Below the pieces are notes generated by a model. It made no database searches. It had not been told where the DNA came from and worked only from the letters and a program-made list of their open reading frames with translations. Of a stretch of 64,000 nucleotides of DNA, positions 36,418 to 44,234 are shown one piece after another; position 1 is the first letter of the stretch; each line of letters starts with the position of its first letter. The position numbers and the translations under genes were made by a program. Source of the stretch: Bradyrhizobium sp. 195 (GTDB taxonomy: Bacteria; Pseudomonadota; Alphaproteobacteria; Rhizobiales; Xanthobacteraceae); contig NZ_CP082161.1 of assembly GCF_023101665.1 (NCBI RefSeq), forward strand, positions 4,526,001 through 4,590,000, written 5' to 3'.

Positions 36418-36666
36418 GGTCAGCTCCATTGCGCTTTCGCTGATGAGGTCGGCTGGTGCAAAAGTCTCCGCGGTTCACGCTGGTGTAAGACGATTTGAAG
36501 CTTCCGGCGGAAGCCAAACGCCGTCAAGCCTGCCGTGTCCCCCGGCCCGGTCGCGTGCATCGCTCGCACAAGCCCGGCGCCAGCCAACTCGGCTAGATGG
36601 AGATCGTTTACCACTCGTTAAGCAGACTCAGCGCCGCATGGCTTGGGGCACACCGAGAGCTGACGC

Positions 36667-36891
36667 ATGAACAAAGAGCTGCGGGAGTTTCGACGGCTTG
36701 AACGGGTCTGCCTGGAGCAGGCCGCCCTCTCCACCATGGACCTGACGCGAAGCGGGCTGCTCAAGGTCGCCGAGGACTGTCGCATCGCAGCCGAAGCGAT
36801 CGAGGCGCGATCGCCCCGCGGGCCCTTCGTAGGGGCCGTCCAGGCGCTCGTCCTGGCCTTGAGCGCAACGCGGATGTCTAACCGGCACTAG
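36667..36891 (+). CDS. Small hypothetical protein (74 aa)
   Basis: 74 residues, mostly helical with alternating charge (ELREFRRLERVCLEQAALST, then DLTRSGLLKVAEDCRIAAEA). No domain recognised. The composition resembles short cytoplasmic proteins common in Bradyrhizobium. Weak ribosome binding site (GAGAGC). Confidence 0.55.
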   Translation: MNKELREFRRLERVCLEQAALSTMDLTRSGLLKVAEDCRIAAEAIEARSPRGPFVGAVQALVLALSATRMSNRH

Positions 36892-36946
36892 CCGTCAGCA
36901 TCGGTCGGAGATCACCACAGAAGATTTGCTGACGGGAGCCGCAAGA

Positions 36947-37138
36947 TCAGTCTTTTGCCGCCGCCGCTTCGCGCGCGAGCCGCTCGGCTCTCAGCCGCTC
37001 CTTGTTGGCGTAAAACGCCTTCTGCGCCACTTCATGGTCGCGCATGGCCTTTTCGGCCTCGATCCGGCGTGCCGCATCGCGCGCCTGGCGCTGTTCGGGG
37101 GTCAGGGGTTTGCGTCGGAAGGAAAGGTCTTCAGTCAT
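36947..37138 (-). CDS. Small charged helical protein (63 aa)
   Basis: 63 residues starting MTEDLSFRRKPLTPEQRQA and continuing as one highly charged helix (RRIEAEKAMRDHEVAQKA) with an Ala-rich end. The PLTPEQRxARDAAR pattern is shared by small rhizobial proteins of unknown function. The ATG at 37138 follows CTTGGC; the longer upstream frame lacks support. Confidence 0.6.
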   Translation of the reverse strand: MTEDLSFRRKPLTPEQRQARDAARRIEAEKAMRDHEVAQKAFYANKERLRAERLAREAAAAKD

Positions 37139-37327
37139 GCCAAGAGAACGCGGCGGCGAGGAAAAAGTTCCGCCTGCCCTCCGAGGGGCACACCGGGCCG
37201 GCCCCATAATTTGCGAAAACAACCCCATGCACAGTAGCCAAGCCATTCTACGGCAAGGACTTTTCCATCATGCGCTCGAGGCGATTGACCCGTCGGGCAA
37301 GACAGTGGCGGGAGGCCCGCGAGGAGA

Positions 37328-38017
37328 TCATCTTCCGTCGGCGGAGATCTCGATGTCCGCAATCACCGGCAAATGGTCTGAATAGGCCCTCGCCTCATCG
37401 TCGGTCCAGACTTTCCGGATCCGGCTGTCGGACGTTGCATAGATCCGGTCAAGTCGCATGAGAGGCAAGCGCGACGGGAAAGTTCGCAGCCGCGTCCGGT
37501 TTGGGCAGACCTGCGCGAGCACGCGCCGCACCGATTTGACCCAAAACCAATCGTTGAAATCGCCGAGGACGACGGTCCTTCCAGGTTTCACCAGGCTCGC
37601 CAGGGCCTGAGCTTGGGCATAGCGCTCGTGGATACTCAGGCCGAGATGCGTGGCGACCACACGTACATCGCCGGCGGGCGTCAGCAGATCCGTGGCAATC
37701 GCTCTGCGCGGCTCGCGCTCGCGATACGACACGTCCACGATCTCCGGCACGCTGGAGAACGGAAAGCGGCTGAGCAGCATCTGACCGTAATCGCCATCCG
37801 CTGTGACGATCGACTTGGCGTGAACACGGTGATCGCCGACAACGCTCGCCAGCTTCGCAAACGGATCATCCGATCGCGATCGCGAATCCACCTCTTGAAG
37901 CGCGACGACATCGGGAGCCCATTTGTGAACGATGGAACAGATGCCCTCCAGATCGAACTTCGGATTGAGATTGAACGTGCCATGCACATTCCACGTCATG
38001 AAGCGCATCGGCGCCAT
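37328..38017 (-). CDS. Endonuclease/exonuclease/phosphatase family protein
   Basis: 229 residues of the EEP fold. Motifs are FMTWNVHG at the N-terminus, VVALQEVD, VVATHLGL, VVLGDFNDW and SDHLPVIADI at the end, so the catalytic Asn, Glu, His and Asp residues are intact. The start is the ATG at 38017 that shares a base with the stop of the phospholipase D gene (TGATG), so both are translated together. Such pairs probably act on phospholipids or other phosphodiesters. Confidence 0.88.
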   Translation of the reverse strand: MAPMRFMTWNVHGTFNLNPKFDLEGICSIVHKWAPDVVALQEVDSRSRSDDPFAKLASVVGDHRVHAKSIVTADGDYGQMLLSRFPFSSVPEIVDVSYREREPRRAIATDLLTPAGDVRVVATHLGLSIHERYAQAQALASLVKPGRTVVLGDFNDWFWVKSVRRVLAQVCPNRTRLRTFPSRLPLMRLDRIYATSDSRIRKVWTDDEARAYSDHLPVIADIEISADGR

Positions 38018-40173
38018 CAGCGCCTCCCGGCGAGCCACGTCGCGACGAATTGCGCGCCTGCGCAGATCGCGAGCCAGCCCAGGAACGCCAGTGCGAGCAG
38101 CAATACGTTGGTCCAGGATGCATTCCTGGCCAGATCTGCGATCTGAGCGCCCAGAATTGCCATGGCGAGAATCCCGGGCGTCATGCCCAGCAGAGTTCCG
38201 GCCAGGAAATCGCGCAGAGGCAGCGTGCTCGCACCAGCCACGACGTTCACCACCGAGAACGGCGCGATGGGAATCATCCGGATGACGACGACAGCCAGAA
38301 TGCCCTTACCGACAACGCGTTCCTGGATGCGCGCGGCACGCCGCCCCAGCAAACGCTGAAGGCGTTCCCGGCCGAGCACCCGACCGATCGCAAAAAGAAT
38401 GAGAGCGCTGAGCAAGACGCCCGCCATGGCGCTGACGAAGCCCAGCCATGGCCCGAGTGCGGCAGCGGTTGCCGCAATGAGCACGAGAACCGGAAACACG
38501 ACCAACCCGCCGACGACAAAGGCTGCGATCGCAAATGGCGGTCCCCAGACCGACTGCGCGTAGGCAGACAGGAGCGTCGAAAGACGGCCCGCATTGGCGA
38601 AATCGCTCAAGGACGTGTACGACCAGGCCATCGCCAGTCCAAGAAGCGCCACGGCTATCGAAACGATCCCGATGATCGTCTTCGTGTTCCACATGCGAGA
38701 TGCCGCCCGCTCCAGATGAAGAGGCCGTTCAGGGTCCGCAACCGGCTGAACCATCGTGGCCAGTGTGCTGGTCAGGACCGAGGACTCGACTTGTCGCAGC
38801 GTCTTCGCCCCATTGGCGTCCGACACCTCCTCCAGCAACGTAAAGAGACGATCCTCGTTTTGTGCGACGGCCCGTTCGTCGACACCGCAGAAATGGGCGA
38901 TCAGGCGATGGCGGACCGACGCGATGAAAGCCCGGTGCTCGTCGGACGAGGCTTCAAAGATGAGGTCACATTCGCTGTCGGCGCCCATCGAGCGATTGTT
39001 CAGGTTCGCCGAGCCAATTCTCAGGATCCCGTCATCGACGATCATGAGCTTGCTGTGCACCATCACGGCAGCTTCGGTGTCCCCGCTACGTGAGACCGGG
39101 TAGACGAAGCGGATACGATCCGCGATGTCGGCCGCGCTGAAGCAGTCGATGAAGGCGCCACGACCGTTCTGCATCGCCTGGGATTCCACCCACGAGGAAT
39201 GCAGCTTAGGCGTGACAACGAGTACCCGAAGCATGGGCACGCGACGCATCTGCTCCGCCAATTCACGTGCGAACTTGGTTGCGCTGGTAAACTGATTTTC
39301 GATGTAGACGAAGCGCGTCGCGCACCGGATCGCTGCGATCAACGAGCGTTCGACCTCCCTGATCGTCGAACCTGCAGGACAGACCACCTCGGTCCTGGCG
39401 ATACCCACCGGCAAGTGCTCGGCCTCGACCGGCACGTTCGCCGGCCACCGGATGCTCTTCTGGGCGCGCCGATCATGAACCTGTTGGCCCGCCGCGCGCC
39501 AGCGCTCCTCCGCGAGATCGAACAGCCGCGCCGCAGTGTCTCCGTCGACCATGCATTGAACATCATGAAACGGCGGATAAGGCTTGCCCCCGGGGTCGCA
39601 ACGCAATGCGTGATCGGCGCGATGGTCACTCGTGTCCCAGCGCCTAATGGTCAGATCGAGCCCGCCGACGAACGCCAGTGAACCGTCGACACAGACGATC
39701 TTCTGGTGTTGGGCCGAGCCAAACGGAAGCGTGGCATCCAGATGAAATCGGACGCGACCATCTGTGTCGGTCGTGAATTTGGCCGCGGAATTCCATTCCC
39801 TTTCGGAGGCGTAAAACGAGACGAAGTCCCAGACGAGGATGTTAATCTGCAGGGCGGGACGCCGTTGAACCAGCGCGCGCAGGAATGGGCCAAGCTGTTC
39901 CGGCAAGCCGTCATCCGCATGTCCGGAAGCTCCGACCAGCCTGGTCTCGCTATGGATATCCCATCCGATGATGTAGACGAGATCCTGCGCCTGCAGCAGC
40001 GCGTCCCGCAGGGCCGAGAAATAAGCGGCAGCATCGTTCAGAACCGCCACGCGCCGCGTCTTGCACCGTCGCCAGACGGTGTCGCCGGGGATCAGGGTCG
40101 ATGAACTCTGAAGCAGGTGAACCTCGCATTTCGCATTCGCGTCTAAACGCACTGAACGCTCAAGGGGTTCCAC
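38017..40173 (-). CDS. Phospholipase D-type protein fused to a VTT membrane domain
   Basis: 718 residues from a GTG. Two HKD motifs mark a cardiolipin-synthase-like phosphatidyltransferase or phospholipase: H156-x-K158 in HQKIVCVDGSLAFVGGLD, and HSKLMIVDDGILRIGSANL near residue 375. From about residue 510 the protein becomes a VTT (DedA/TVP38-like) domain: VFPVLVLIAATAAALGPWLG, then RMIPIAPFSVVNVVAGAS and MTPGILAMAILG. The protein thus joins a phosphodiester enzyme to a lipid scramblase-like membrane part. The EEP nuclease gene overlaps its stop. Confidence 0.9.
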   Translation of the reverse strand: MEPLERSVRLDANAKCEVHLLQSSSTLIPGDTVWRRCKTRRVAVLNDAAAYFSALRDALLQAQDLVYIIGWDIHSETRLVGASGHADDGLPEQLGPFLRALVQRRPALQINILVWDFVSFYASEREWNSAAKFTTDTDGRVRFHLDATLPFGSAQHQKIVCVDGSLAFVGGLDLTIRRWDTSDHRADHALRCDPGGKPYPPFHDVQCMVDGDTAARLFDLAEERWRAAGQQVHDRRAQKSIRWPANVPVEAEHLPVGIARTEVVCPAGSTIREVERSLIAAIRCATRFVYIENQFTSATKFARELAEQMRRVPMLRVLVVTPKLHSSWVESQAMQNGRGAFIDCFSAADIADRIRFVYPVSRSGDTEAAVMVHSKLMIVDDGILRIGSANLNNRSMGADSECDLIFEASSDEHRAFIASVRHRLIAHFCGVDERAVAQNEDRLFTLLEEVSDANGAKTLRQVESSVLTSTLATMVQPVADPERPLHLERAASRMWNTKTIIGIVSIAVALLGLAMAWSYTSLSDFANAGRLSTLLSAYAQSVWGPPFAIAAFVVGGLVVFPVLVLIAATAAALGPWLGFVSAMAGVLLSALILFAIGRVLGRERLQRLLGRRAARIQERVVGKGILAVVVIRMIPIAPFSVVNVVAGASTLPLRDFLAGTLLGMTPGILAMAILGAQIADLARNASWTNVLLLALAFLGWLAICAGAQFVATWLAGRR

Positions 40174-40250
40174 GACTTCAGGACCGGGCGGCCGTTCAGC
40201 GGGTGGATGCCGGCGCCATGGCGCCCGCTCGGCACGGTCGCCGATTGCCG

Positions 40251-40547
40251 CTATTTGGTTCGGACAGTCTTTGCGCCAGCGCCCCTCAAGACGTCTGCGA
40301 TCTTCTCAGGGGCGTTGCCGTGAAAGTCCACGGAGACCTCGATCGGACCTTCCAACTTCTGCCGGCCCTCCGGCGCCGGCGCCGCTTTGGCGTCGCTGCC
40401 TGCCGGCCGTGTCCCCGCGCTGTTCGCGCCGCCGGCGGGCTGAACGAAGACATCGCTTCGCGGCACGCCGCATTCCTGCACAACGTGCTCAACCGCAAGC
40501 TCGGCGCCGCGGCGCGTGTCGAATTCTCCGATGATCGTACTTTCCAA
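40251..40547 (-). CDS. Hypothetical protein, YflT-like small domain
   Basis: 98 residues from a TTG preceded by GGAG. The first part (IIGEFDTRRGAELAVEHVVQ) looks like a ferredoxin-like strand-helix unit as in general stress YflT-type proteins, followed by a Gly/Ala/Pro-rich linker and an EVSVDFHGNAPEKIADVLR strand-helix. A sigma-EcfG-like promoter lies 32 bases upstream, which fits a stress protein. Function unknown. Confidence 0.6.
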   Translation of the reverse strand: MESTIIGEFDTRRGAELAVEHVVQECGVPRSDVFVQPAGGANSAGTRPAGSDAKAAPAPEGRQKLEGPIEVSVDFHGNAPEKIADVLRGAGAKTVRTK

Positions 40548-40578
40548 GGGCGCACTCCGTGGGTGGATGAGAGTGCGA

Positions 40579-40603
40579 ACAACAGGCGAGCGAGGGCCTG
40601 GTT
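40579..40603 (-). promoter_or_regulatory. Sigma-EcfG-type promoter
   Basis: On the minus strand GGAAC is followed after 16 bases by TGTT, one mismatch from the GGAAC-N16/17-CGTT consensus of the rhizobial general stress sigma factor. It points to the 98-residue gene at 40547. Confidence 0.45.
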
Positions 40604-40655
40604 CCTGGGGCTTGCTGACCCGCAGCTCAGCTCGAACGGCTGTCCGCGCTCGACG

Positions 40656-40760
40656 TCAGAACCTGATCACCCCGAACAGGAACAGCAGCGCGACTGTGAT
40701 CAAGCCGGAGATCAGCAGCGAGCCGAGACACCCGAGCCGGTTCGAGAAGAAGAAGAACAT
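40656..40760 (-). CDS. Tiny membrane protein (34 aa)
   Basis: 34 residues beginning MFFFFSNRLGCLGSLL with a hydrophobic helix through ITVALLFLFGVIRF. Short proteins with this FFFxSNRxGCLGS start are familiar in Bradyrhizobium, so the frame is probably a gene although very short. It lies upstream of the 98-residue gene on the same strand. Function unknown. Confidence 0.55.
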   Translation of the reverse strand: MFFFFSNRLGCLGSLLISGLITVALLFLFGVIRF

Positions 40761-40895
40761 GCGTTGCCCGCTGTGAACGTCCTGCGGGGCAATTTTTCAG
40801 GTTCGACACCGTTCCTGGTCTGCGATCTTGTTTGGACCGGGGTTTCCCAAATCCACGGCTAAGAACCAATCCCTGAGCGCGACGTTGAACTCCCG

Positions 40896-41102
40896 ATGTC
40901 CGACGCTTTTGACTACTTCCGAGCGCACGCGGTCCGAGCCCTTTGCAAGGCCCGGGCGATGCCGCGCGGACGAATGAAGCATCTCCAAACCGTGGTGGCC
41001 CGGATCTACCATCTGCTCACCAAGGAGTCGGCCTACGGGCCGAACCTGCAGCACATGGATGACTTCCGGGCAGCCCGGAAGCTCGAGAAGTCGATCGACT
41101 GA
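40896..41102 (+). CDS. Small hypothetical protein (68 aa)
   Basis: 68 residues, basic and helical (FDYFRAHAVRALCKARAMPR, MKHLQTVVARIYHLL, then DDFRAARKLEKSID). No domain is recognised. An EcfG-like element (AGAAC-N16-CGTT, one mismatch, 40862-40886) lies only 10 bases before the ATG, so its transcript would be almost leaderless if that is the promoter. Confidence 0.55.
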   Translation: MSDAFDYFRAHAVRALCKARAMPRGRMKHLQTVVARIYHLLTKESAYGPNLQHMDDFRAARKLEKSID

Positions 41103-41297
41103 ACTGACGTTGGAGCAGCTTCAGCAAGGCTGCTGGCGGTTCGCGCTGGCAGGCCGCCGTGGCTAAAGAGGCCCGTTTTAGCGCTGTCGGTTAGAATCGG
41201 GAGCAGCTGTAAAAAACCTTCCACTCAACCCACGTCTCGTTGCCGTCCTCGTCTACTAACTCCAAGCTTTCAACCCATCTGTGAGTCGGGGGAATTC

Positions 41298-41453
41298 ATG
41301 GAAGGGAAGCCGTTTGAGAGCATGTCTCTCGAAGAACTGTGGCAACTTCACACTATCGTCAATGAGGTTCTCGCCGCGAGGCTCGCGGCGAAGAAGGAAG
41401 AGCTGGAAAGGCGGCTGGAGCTGCTTAAACGAGAAGACAAGGCTATCCATTAA
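41298..41453 (+). CDS. H-NS/HvrA-type oligomerisation domain without DNA-binding half
   Basis: 51 residues from an ATG after GGGGGAATTC. FESMSLEELWQLHTIVNEVL followed by a charged helix (AAKKEELERRLELLK) is the N-terminal dimerisation region of rhizobial H-NS family proteins, normally about 100-115 residues long. The frame stops right after the coiled coil, before any AWxGRGKxPxW DNA-binding motif. It may be a truncated remnant or a natural antagonist that makes mixed, non-binding oligomers. Confidence 0.6.
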   Translation: MEGKPFESMSLEELWQLHTIVNEVLAARLAAKKEELERRLELLKREDKAIH

Positions 41454-41576
41454 GCCGCATCAGCGGCCCGCCGGTTCACGCTGGCAGGCCTTCCCTTTCA
41501 ATTGCCTGCTGGTAGCTCTCAGCCATTTCGAGGAGAACCGCGCCTGATGCTGCGTCGGCATCTTCAGTCGACTTTT

Positions 41577-41593
41577 TGGCGGAAGGGGTGGGA
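41577..41593 (+). repeat. 17-bp direct repeat, candidate att site (left)
   Basis: TGGCGGAAGGGGTGGGA, identical to 53479-53495. On the minus strand it reads like the 3' end of a tRNA (T-stem end, acceptor strand, CCA), but no complete tRNA adjoins it here. Confidence 0.6.
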
Positions 41594-41853
41594 CCGCCTA
41601 CCCGGCATCAGAAGACGCTGATCTAAAAGCACTTTTCTTTGTGCGATCGGGTTTCACCGTAGCAGATTTCTGTAGCAGCGTCACGGATGTTGTTTTGCTG
41701 AACGTGTCGTCGGATCAGGTGACCTTGGGGGCAAGGTACAGCTTGCCCTGTCCTGCCTCAAAACAGATAGGTCGTTCTCATGGAGGCAACTGCCATGATG
41801 AACGCCGTGCTGAAGAGCAAGAATTTGGCCAAGCGAATGATGTTGCGTATTCG

Positions 41854-42084
41854 ATGTCAGCGTGTCCCTCGTTTGATCGCGCCCAAGAAGAACGAGAACT
41901 GCGACGTGAAATCTACTCGCTGTTTGAAGCCTACTCGGCGAAGGAAGGCGAACGGCGGCTCGCTGAGGTAATGGTCCTCGGATACGGCACGAAGACCGCC
42001 GCAAGAGACCAAGTTCAACTAACTGGGTCTCGACGCAGTCGCCCTAATTCAGCGATCTTTTTCGCTATGGCGTGCACGTCGTAA
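41854..42084 (+). CDS. Doubtful small hypothetical protein (76 aa)
   Basis: A plus-strand frame with a plausible helical stretch (FDRAQEERELRREIYSLFEA, then EGERRLAEVMVLGYGTKTA) but no good ribosome binding site. Its last third overlaps the 3' end of the minus-strand response regulator. The first 50 residues look protein-like and the end does not, so this may be a truncated gene. No other gene is supported in 41454-42014. Confidence 0.3.
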   Translation: MSACPSFDRAQEERELRREIYSLFEAYSAKEGERRLAEVMVLGYGTKTAARDQVQLTGSRRSRPNSAIFFAMACTS

Positions 42085-42407
42085 GGCTTCTCAAATCTCT
42101 CTACCTCTGAAAAGCGATCGGGAAGAACCTCCGCGCTATAGCCCGTGGCAAAAACAAACGGGACGCCGTGCTCGACCAGCTTGTCGGCAATGGAATAGGC
42201 GTGCTCATCGTGTAGGTTGATGTCGAGCACCGCCGCGTCAAACCCGTCCCGATCCACTTGCGCAAGCGCTGCGGAGAGGTCAGCTATCGGACCAACGACC
42301 TGTGCACCTTCCTCGCGGAGCGCCAATTCCAGATCAGCAGCAAGGAAGTATTCGTCCTCAACAATCAGGACGCGACAGGCTCGCCGGTCATGATCCTGAC
42401 AGGCCAC
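42015..42407 (-). CDS. Single-domain response regulator (CheY-like)
   Basis: 130 residues made of one receiver domain: acidic pair in VLIVEDEYFLA, phosphorylation Asp in AAVLDINLHDEHAYS, Thr in VFATGYS and Lys in FEKPYD. No output domain follows. GTG start with GGAGA upstream, inside the 3' end of the preceding 63-residue gene, so the two are translationally coupled. Such stand-alone receivers in rhizobia act as phosphate relays or sinks. No histidine kinase is nearby. Confidence 0.85.
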   Translation of the reverse strand: MACQDHDRRACRVLIVEDEYFLAADLELALREEGAQVVGPIADLSAALAQVDRDGFDAAVLDINLHDEHAYSIADKLVEHGVPFVFATGYSAEVLPDRFSEVERFEKPYDVHAIAKKIAELGRLRRDPVS

Positions 42408-42579
42408 TGCGCTCTCCGATCAAAGGACCATCTGTTCGTCGCGTCGTTTCGAGTTTCAAGAGACGGCCCCTCGTCTCAGCCCTGATCAGCGTCCGCGCTG
42501 CCTTCAACTGTGTCGAATGCTCAATCGCTCTATCGGCGCGGTCAATTAGTTCCTGAGTTTCGAGGCTGAGTGAAACCAT
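42388..42579 (-). CDS. Small hypothetical protein behind structured leader 1 (63 aa)
   Basis: 63 residues, MVSLSLETQELIDRADRAIE followed by a helical, Arg-rich segment (STQLKAARTLIRAETRGRLL). No domain recognised. The ribosome binding site GGGAGG lies inside a hairpin of the upstream conserved leader. The gene overlaps the response regulator start by 20 bases, so it controls or couples the regulator's translation. Confidence 0.65.
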   Translation of the reverse strand: MVSLSLETQELIDRADRAIEHSTQLKAARTLIRAETRGRLLKLETTRRTDGPLIGERSGLSGS

Positions 42580-42660
42580 CGCGTTCCTCCCTTGCACAAG
42601 GCGGGAGCGCGGTCTGTCTCTCAGCCACCGACGCCTACGGACGAGCCTTGGCCGGTGATG
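42580..42660 (-). promoter_or_regulatory. Structured 5' leader, copy 1
   Basis: On the minus strand two helices can be drawn: CACCGGC (42657-42651) with GTCGGTG (42632-42626), and CTCCC with GGGAG inside 42610-42581, which buries the ribosome binding site of the 63-residue gene. A close copy lies at 48374-48460. The copies share an exact 24-base core (GTCGGTGGCTGAGAGAC is part of it) and the GCGCTCCCGCCT arm. This is probably a cis-acting RNA such as a thermometer, a riboswitch-like element or an sRNA target. Confidence 0.65.
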
Positions 42661-42697
42661 AGCGCAAGGTGGGCGCGTTGCGTAGCCTTTGCAAGCG

Positions 42698-42949
42698 CTA
42701 TTTATTTGGAATTTCTGAGGCTTCCGGCGGTCCCGTCGCATCAGGTGTGTAAGGCTCACCGAACGATGGCGACGGCCGGCCGTAGTATCGGCTGTCCGGG
42801 GAGGCCGCAAGCTGTCGGCTCTCGTTGAGAATGCGATACGACCGCTGTATGGCCTCGCGAGCATCAGCGATCATCTCGAAGTCCGCCGGCGTCGTCCTAT
42901 AGATCCGGGAGATTTGGGGGATCGGAGGTTGGGGCGGTGTGTTGGGCAT
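42698..42949 (-). CDS. Small hypothetical protein (83 aa)
   Basis: 83 residues from ATG 42949. A Pro-rich start (NTPPQPPIPQI) is followed by a helix (DFEMIADAREAIQRSYRILN) and a disordered end. No domain recognised. It lies upstream of leader copy 1 on the same strand. Confidence 0.5.
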   Translation of the reverse strand: MPNTPPQPPIPQISRIYRTTPADFEMIADAREAIQRSYRILNESRQLAASPDSRYYGRPSPSFGEPYTPDATGPPEASEIPNK

Positions 42950-43158
42950 GGGTCTCAATCCGTGCACAAAATCGCAAACGCTAAAAACTATAGGGGAGCG
43001 GAACCACAATTCAAGAGTTCGATTTTCATGTGCAATTCCCGTGTAAAACCTCGTTGCTCGGCTCGCGGCCGCTGCGACGAGCTTTCCGCCAACTACCTTG
43101 TAGTGAGCAGATGCAAAAACACTGATCGTGCCAGAAAGATGTACTAAGAGTTGCGAGC

Positions 43159-43797
43159 CTAAGCAGCCCAGCTCCTCAGCGCCGCTTCGGCTCCTGCCTG
43201 GTCTTCCTTGATGCGATAGATCGTTTGTCGGCTCAGCCCCGTTGCAGCGGCAATCTGCGCGACGCCGGCCGACTGCTCCAGCATGTCGCGCACCGTTTCG
43301 AGCTGATCCTTGTCGAACGTCGGCTTTCGTCCTCGATACTTCGTCTCACCCGCTGTCGCCTTAGCGAGAGCGATGCCGCCTCGCTGAGCTTCCTTGATGG
43401 CCTCGGCGTTGGCCTGTGCGGTGGCGGCCATGAAGGCAATGAGCGCGTCCCTGACAGCCTGCTGCATGGGGTCCGTCGTTGCACCGTCGAAGGTGAGCCC
43501 GTTGATGACGGTGCGGATGACGACGCCTCGTCGCATGAACTCCCTGATGGTATCGCACACGTCTCCGTAATTGCGCCCGAGGCGGTCGATCCAGCGAACG
43601 ACGAGGGTATCCCCGGTGCGGAGAATGTCAAAGAGGCGCTTGCCCTCGGGACGTTCCGCGAGGCGAGTGCTGACGCCCGAGACGCCATGATCCGCGAGGA
43701 CGCGGTCGATCTTGAAGCCTGCCGCCTCCGCCCCTATCCGTTGGTGCTCGACGGTTTGATCGATGGTGGAAACTCGCGCGTAGAAGATCGTGGCCAT
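43159..43797 (-). CDS. Serine recombinase/resolvase
   Basis: 212 residues, ATG start. The catalytic domain opens IFYARVST with the nucleophile serine at position 10, followed by QRIGAEAAGF, the LVVRWIDRLGRN motif with conserved arginines and the long E-helix (DALIAFMAATAQANAEAIKE). The C-terminal helix-turn-helix is GVAQIAAATGLSRQTIYRIK. Small resolvase/invertases of this type recombine short sites, often next to their own gene. Repeated TGTCCGTT elements lie directly upstream. Confidence 0.92.
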   Translation of the reverse strand: MATIFYARVSTIDQTVEHQRIGAEAAGFKIDRVLADHGVSGVSTRLAERPEGKRLFDILRTGDTLVVRWIDRLGRNYGDVCDTIREFMRRGVVIRTVINGLTFDGATTDPMQQAVRDALIAFMAATAQANAEAIKEAQRGGIALAKATAGETKYRGRKPTFDKDQLETVRDMLEQSAGVAQIAAATGLSRQTIYRIKEDQAGAEAALRSWAA

Positions 43798-43810
43798 GAA
43801 TGCTCCCGCT

Positions 43811-43925
43811 TGTCCGTTAGGATAATGTCCGTTGTGTATGCTGTCCCTTGGGCGAAGTCAACCCTAACGGACGCGGCTTTCGGTGCCTCTTTGTTTGTCC
43901 GCACGGGCATACCCTAAAGGACACG
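43811..43925. repeat. Repeated TGTCCGTTAGG elements, candidate recombinase sites
   Basis: Within 115 bases upstream of the recombinase gene are TGTCCGTTAGG at 43811, TGTCCGTT at 43827, the inverse CCTAACGGACG at 43863, TGTCCG at 43897 and the inverse CCTAAAGGACA at 43913. Direct and inverted copies around the promoter of a resolvase gene are what a res-type site looks like. Binding is not shown. Confidence 0.5.
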
Positions 43926-43974
43926 CCGAGCCCACCCTTCCGAATGTTCTCCCGCCGCGAACAGAAACGCAGGT

Positions 43975-44068
43975 TGCGGATTCCGACGAAGTCGCCCAGG
44001 CGTACCGATATGAAGTCGCCCGTGGATTCCGAGACGATGTCGCCCACCTTTCCGATTTGATCTCGCCC
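43975..44068 (+). repeat. IS21 left-end repeat array
   Basis: Four diverged copies of the TTCCGA-N-TGTCGCCCA unit, the first forming the terminal inverted repeat. Probable IstA binding sites. Confidence 0.8.
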
Positions 44069-44234
44069 AGCGGCGAGGCGTTCTGGCCGGCTGGTTCTCT
44101 GGCATCGGTCAAGCCGCGTGGTCAATCTGGAATCGCGACTTCGACCTGTTTTTCTTCTTCTGCAGTTGCTGTGGGCATGTGGGCAACGCGATTGCGTTGT
44201 CCAAGCGCAGCGGCATGTCCACAGCGCCACGGGC

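Noticed and set aside
36420..36614. Minus-strand frame between the zeta-inhibitor and a small plus-strand gene
   Set aside because: No ribosome binding site or protein-like pattern.
41577..41593. tRNA gene at the left direct repeat
   Set aside because: Only the acceptor/T-stem end resembles a tRNA; the T-loop TTCGA and the rest of the cloverleaf are absent on both sides of either copy.
42601..42660. TPP riboswitch, suggested by the CTGAGA in the structured leader
   Set aside because: The rest of the THI-box is missing (no GGGGTGC arm, no CCTGA-TCCGG arm), and the downstream genes are not thiamine genes.
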